Positions 60,771-64,000 of a stretch of DNA of 64,000 nt are shown here, one piece after another; positions within the stretch are counted from its first letter, which is position 1, and the number at the start of each line of letters is the position of its first letter. The stretch spans positions 1 to 64,000 of the forward strand of contig JAHCAR010000001.1 in NCBI GenBank assembly GCA_019634795.1, read 5' to 3'. Made by a program: the position numbers and the translations under genes. The notes under the pieces were generated by a model, which had not been told where the DNA came from, made no database searches, and saw nothing but the letters and a program-made list of their open reading frames with translations. Source of the stretch: Dokdonella sp. GTDB lineage: Bacteria; Pseudomonadota; Gammaproteobacteria; Xanthomonadales; Rhodanobacteraceae.

Positions 60771-61613
60771 CTAGCGGCCGGCGTAGAAGCTCAGGAACTT
60801 TGGTGAGAAGTAGCTGGAATCGGGCTTCAGCGCCGGATCGGCCTTGCGCGCCTCCTCGGCGGCCTGGCGGGCGATCCTCGCTGCGTCGGGTGACTCGCCG
60901 AGCTGGGCCAGGTTGTAGGCCGCGGCTGCGCGCAGGGTCAGCATGTGCCAGCGCAGCCGCGGCGTTGGCGGAACGCTGTTGCTGAGCTTGAGGACGTCGC
61001 TGTAGCGGCCATCCAGATAGGCATCGAGCAGTGGCCGCAGAATCTGCGCATTGACCGAATTGGTCGCGGGCCGGTCGACGACCGGCGGCCGCGCAGGCGG
61101 CGAATCCGCAGGCCGCGTCGGCGGCGCAACCACGACCGGTCTCGAAGGCGGAGGCGCAGGCGTGGGCGCTGGCGGTTTGGCCACCGGCGTCTGCTTGGCG
61201 ATCGGCTCGGTGGTTGGCTTGGGCGGCTCGCCCTGGCGCACCAACCGCGTCTTGCACTCCGCGCGCCCCTGCTGCTCTTCTTCGGCCAGTTCCGGCACGC
61301 CGCGGATGAAGGACTCGTTGCCGCCCTGCGACCAGTAGCGCAGCGCGGCCGTGCAATCGCCGAGGCGCAGCGCGGCCATGCCCGCGTAGTGCTGCGGCGC
61401 ATAGACCTCGAAGCGCTGTCCGTACAGGCGCAGGCGCTCCGCAGGTTCGGCGTTGCCGGCCAGCGCACCCTGCATGTAGCGGTCTACATCTTCCCAATTG
61501 CCCTTTTTTGCCGCTTCCAGGCCACGAGCGTAGTCCTGCTTCCAGTCGGCCATGGCCGGCATTGCCAGCAAGGCCAGCGCTGCGAGGCCAGCGCGAAGCC
61601 TAGAGCCCCGCAT
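60771..61613 (-). CDS. Secreted Pro-rich protein with TPR-like N-terminal domain
   Basis: A 280-residue protein not assigned to a named family. A signal peptide (about 1-22, ending A-M-A) precedes a TPR-like region with Y-A-R-G-L-E-A-A-K-K-G-N-W-E-D-V-D-R-Y, an Ala/Pro-rich linker (about 130-180, many P-P and P-A) and a C-terminal helical domain (A-Y-L-D-G-R-Y-S-D-V-L-K-L, then A-A-A-A-Y-N-L-A-Q-L). Its start overlaps the end of the kinase gene by 14 bp, so it is cotranscribed and may be a periplasmic partner of the kinase. Confidence 0.86.
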   Translation of the reverse strand: MRGSRLRAGLAALALLAMPAMADWKQDYARGLEAAKKGNWEDVDRYMQGALAGNAEPAERLRLYGQRFEVYAPQHYAGMAALRLGDCTAALRYWSQGGNESFIRGVPELAEEEQQGRAECKTRLVRQGEPPKPTTEPIAKQTPVAKPPAPTPAPPPSRPVVVAPPTRPADSPPARPPVVDRPATNSVNAQILRPLLDAYLDGRYSDVLKLSNSVPPTPRLRWHMLTLRAAAAYNLAQLGESPDAARIARQAAEEARKADPALKPDSSYFSPKFLSFYAGR

Positions 61614-64000
61614 TCTTCAGGTACTCCTCGGCACTCAGGGTCGGGAAGCTGGCGCTCGTCTCGCTGCGCTTGCCTGCGCTCACCCTGGCGAATGCCGACA
61701 CGGTCTTGTTCGAGCGCGGGTGGCGCAGGGTGACGTAGTAGCTGCCGGCGGGCAGGGTCAGGCGCAGCGGAGTGGTCCGGTCGTCGGGCAATCCGACCGG
61801 CTTGCGCGATGCATCGAGGACCTGGTCGACCGTGCCCCAGGGCAGCGCATTGATGAGCAGTTCGCCGTTTTGCGCCGCAAGTTCGGCATCGCGCTGTTTT
61901 TGCAGGTCGGCGACGCGCGTTTCGGCCGGGCTGTAGATCGCACCGAGCGGCTTGCTGGTCTTGAGCACGCTGGCCGCGGCGCGGATCGCCGCAAGGCTGG
62001 CCTTGCCCGATTCGAGGCTGGTCGCGCCACGCACGTCGTCGGCGAGGACCTCGGCCATCTGCTTCTCGAAGCGCTCGGCATCGCTCGGGGCAGCATCGCG
62101 CAGCGATTCGATGGCCTTGGCCGCGGCCTCGGCGTTGCTGTTGTCGAGCGGCCGCTTGAGCAGCAACGCGGCGATGCGTTGCTCGGTGGCCTTGCGCTCG
62201 AGTTCGGCCTTCTGCTCCTGTTGACGCGTGCGCACGTCACCGACGAGTCCGGCAATCTTCGCATCGTCGGGATAGAGCTTGGCGGCCGAATCGGCCAGCG
62301 GCACCGCATAGTCCATGTCGTTGCGCTCGACCGCGCCGCGCAGTGCGTCGGCGACCACGCGCGGCAGCGCCTCTTTCAGCTTGAGGGCATCGGCATTTTC
62401 CGGATCGCTCTGCAGCAATGCATCGAGGACGTCGCGGGCATTGTCCTTGACCGGCGGCAACAAGCGACCCGAGGCGATCGACGAACGGGCCAGGTTCAGT
62501 TGCGAGGCAATCGCCGCCCGCCGCGATCCGAGCGCCTGCTGCGCGCTCTCGCGGATGGCGACCGCGTCGGCCAGGTTCGGATCGACGCGCAGGGCCAGTT
62601 CGGCACGGTCGAGTGCGGTCTCCGCATCGTTGCGTGCCTGCGCGGCCTTGGCATCGGCCAGGATGCGTTGCGCGAGGGTGGCCTTGAACGCATTGACGTC
62701 GGCATTGCTGCTGTCGGTCTGCCGAGCCTGCTCGAACCAGTCGAAGGCATTGTTGCCGGCCGGCTCGCTGATGCGTCCGGCCGCGAGCGCGCCGCGCGCC
62801 TTGTCGAGCAGCGCCCTGATGCGCTCCGCGCCCGCCTGCGCTTCCTGGCGCTGCTGGATCTTCTGGCTCAGGTCCGCGAAGGCCGGATCGGTGCCGAATT
62901 CACCGCGCAATTCTTCCAGCGCCCGTGCCGCGGCATCCGCCTTGTCCTCGTCGAGCAGGCTGCGGACGCGGGCGAATTCGGCATCGGTCAGGGCCTTCAG
63001 CTTCTTCTGCACGTCCGCGTTTTGGGGATCAAGTCCGAGCGCGGTACGCAGCAGCGCGTAGGCGCCATCGCTGCCACTGCGCTGGTTACGGCGCTCTGCG
63101 TCCTCGGCCTTGCGCAGCAGTTCATTGACGCGCCTGGCAACAGCCAGGCGTTCCTGCTCCTCGCCGATGCGCTTGACCAGGGCCTGCACTTCGGCATCGT
63201 CCGGGGCCACCAGCAGCGCCTGATTGGCGCGTTCGCTGGCAGCCTCGAGGTCGCCGGCAGCCACCGACTTCTCGGCGTCGGCGCGCAACAGGCCGGCGAT
63301 CTTGCCGAGCAGTTCGAGGCCCTGTTCGTTTTCGGGATCCTTCTGCAGGACCTTCTGCAGGTCTTCGAACGCATTCGCACCGGGCGGCGTCAGCAGGTCC
63401 CCGCTGTCGACCATGCGGTCGGCTTCGCGAAGCAGGGTGCGCACGAGGTACTGGTCGTCCTGGCTCAGGGTGCGTGGCTTGAAAATGGCCCAGAGTACGA
63501 GCGAGATGATGAGGATGCCGAGGCCCGCGGCGATGCCGGCCAGCAGGCGCGGGCGCTGCATGGCCTGCATGACCAGCGAGGTCGTGTGCTGCTGCATGGC
63601 CGGGTCGCTTTGCGGCATGCGCAGCAGGTCGAGCGCGAAGCCGCTGTCGCCGCCGGTGTAGTCGCCCGAGAAACCGAGCGCGCGCAAGCGTTCCGACGTG
63701 CTCGCGCTGGCACTGGTGATGTTGCCGAGCTTCTTGCCGAGCGCATCGTTGCCGACGACGAGGCCGCGCAGCGCCTTGACGAAATCCTGCAGGTTCGCAA
63801 AGCGGTCGTTCGGCTCCTTGGCCAGCATGCGGTCGAAGATCGGCTGCAGCGGGGCGAGGTCGTCGGGCAGCGGCGGCGGTGGCTGCAGGGCGTGGCCCAT
63901 CAGCACGGCCATCGGATTTTCGCCGGTGAACGGCGGCCGTCCGGTCAGCATTTCGTAGAACAGGATGCCGAGCGCGTACTGGTCGGCGCGACCGTCGATC
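61600..64000 (-). CDS. Serine/threonine protein kinase with PEGA-like C terminus (5' end beyond window)
   Basis: The gene continues past 64000. About 800 residues are visible. The start of the visible part (D-Q-Y-A-L-G-I-L-F-Y-E-M-L-T-G-R-P-P-F) is subdomain IX-X of a Hanks-type kinase, so the ATP-binding and catalytic motifs lie outside the window. One helix (L-A-G-I-A-A-G-L-G-I-L-I-I-S-L-V-L-W-A) leads to a long helical and TPR-like region and a PEGA-like domain (about the last 90 residues, L-R-L-T-L-P-A-G-S-Y-Y-V-T-L). It overlaps the Pro-rich protein gene by 14 bp at its 3' end. Confidence 0.9.
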   Translation of the reverse strand, partial: IDGRADQYALGILFYEMLTGRPPFTGENPMAVLMGHALQPPPPLPDDLAPLQPIFDRMLAKEPNDRFANLQDFVKALRGLVVGNDALGKKLGNITSASASTSERLRALGFSGDYTGGDSGFALDLLRMPQSDPAMQQHTTSLVMQAMQRPRLLAGIAAGLGILIISLVLWAIFKPRTLSQDDQYLVRTLLREADRMVDSGDLLTPPGANAFEDLQKVLQKDPENEQGLELLGKIAGLLRADAEKSVAAGDLEAASERANQALLVAPDDAEVQALVKRIGEEQERLAVARRVNELLRKAEDAERRNQRSGSDGAYALLRTALGLDPQNADVQKKLKALTDAEFARVRSLLDEDKADAAARALEELRGEFGTDPAFADLSQKIQQRQEAQAGAERIRALLDKARGALAAGRISEPAGNNAFDWFEQARQTDSSNADVNAFKATLAQRILADAKAAQARNDAETALDRAELALRVDPNLADAVAIRESAQQALGSRRAAIASQLNLARSSIASGRLLPPVKDNARDVLDALLQSDPENADALKLKEALPRVVADALRGAVERNDMDYAVPLADSAAKLYPDDAKIAGLVGDVRTRQQEQKAELERKATEQRIAALLLKRPLDNSNAEAAAKAIESLRDAAPSDAERFEKQMAEVLADDVRGATSLESGKASLAAIRAAASVLKTSKPLGAIYSPAETRVADLQKQRDAELAAQNGELLINALPWGTVDQVLDASRKPVGLPDDRTTPLRLTLPAGSYYVTLRHPRSNKTVSAFARVSAGKRSETSASFPTLSAEEYLKNAGL

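Overview
The window is about 64 kb of GC-rich, densely coding chromosome. It looks like a gammaproteobacterium of the Xanthomonadales/Lysobacterales, perhaps Rhodanobacteraceae such as Dokdonella or its relatives. This is inferred from protein style: a Bat operon with DUF4381, secreted proteins ending in an I-F-x-x-G-F tail, TIGR02001-type outer-membrane proteins, ACR3/ArsN2/ArsH arsenic genes and many GGDEF proteins. No rRNA, tRNA, CRISPR array or intact transposase was seen.

Layout. 1-6.5 kb: MoxR (fragment)-DUF58-DUF4381-BatA-BatB/C-BatD, an envelope-stress operon of overlapping genes. 6.7-10.8 kb: a dicarboxylate/amino-acid symporter and a Ser/Thr kinase with TPRs. 10.9-12.6 kb: two duplicated small beta-barrel proteins, each with its own terminator. 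13-19.2 kb: central metabolism (transketolase, ferredoxin-NADP reductase, GAPDH), an S1/P1 nuclease and a persulfide-dioxygenase-like hydrolase. 19.2-22 kb: a heptad-repeat hairpin, a universal stress protein and small membrane or secreted proteins. 22.4-26.1 kb: a small secreted protein overlapping a gene for a protein with about 830 residues of collagen-like Gly-X-Y. 26.4-34 kb: PAS-GGDEF-EAL protein, TonB-like protein, GIY-YIG protein, GDPD, a 284-bp IS5-like non-autonomous element, and a CBS-histidine kinase/response regulator pair.

34-37.3 kb is an arsenic operon (arsR-arsC-acr3-arsN2-arsH, minus strand). 37.5-40.5 kb holds four tandem paralogues of a small secreted two-cysteine protein. 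Each is preceded, 90-125 bp upstream of its start, by a TACGA-N6-TCGTA palindrome, which suggests one unknown regulon. 40.8-48 kb carries secreted beta-propeller and beta-helix proteins and an NnrU-like membrane protein. 48-50.8 kb is an ECF sigma/anti-sigma/subtilase operon whose last stop codon lies in a solo end of the IS5-like element. 51.8-54.6 kb is a possible peptide-modification cluster: a 54-residue leader/Pro-Gly-rich peptide, a 2OG-Fe(II) oxygenase and a cupin-like protein. 54.7-64 kb has a propeller-GGDEF protein, DusA, a FadL-family porin, a Pro-rich secreted protein and a Ser/Thr kinase running off the window.

The most promising undescribed systems are the four-paralogue palindrome regulon and the peptide/oxygenase/cupin cluster. 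The recurrent C-terminal I-F-x-x-G-F tail and the stop-codon-forming IS5-like element ends are also worth following. All function calls come from reading motifs; no database search was run.
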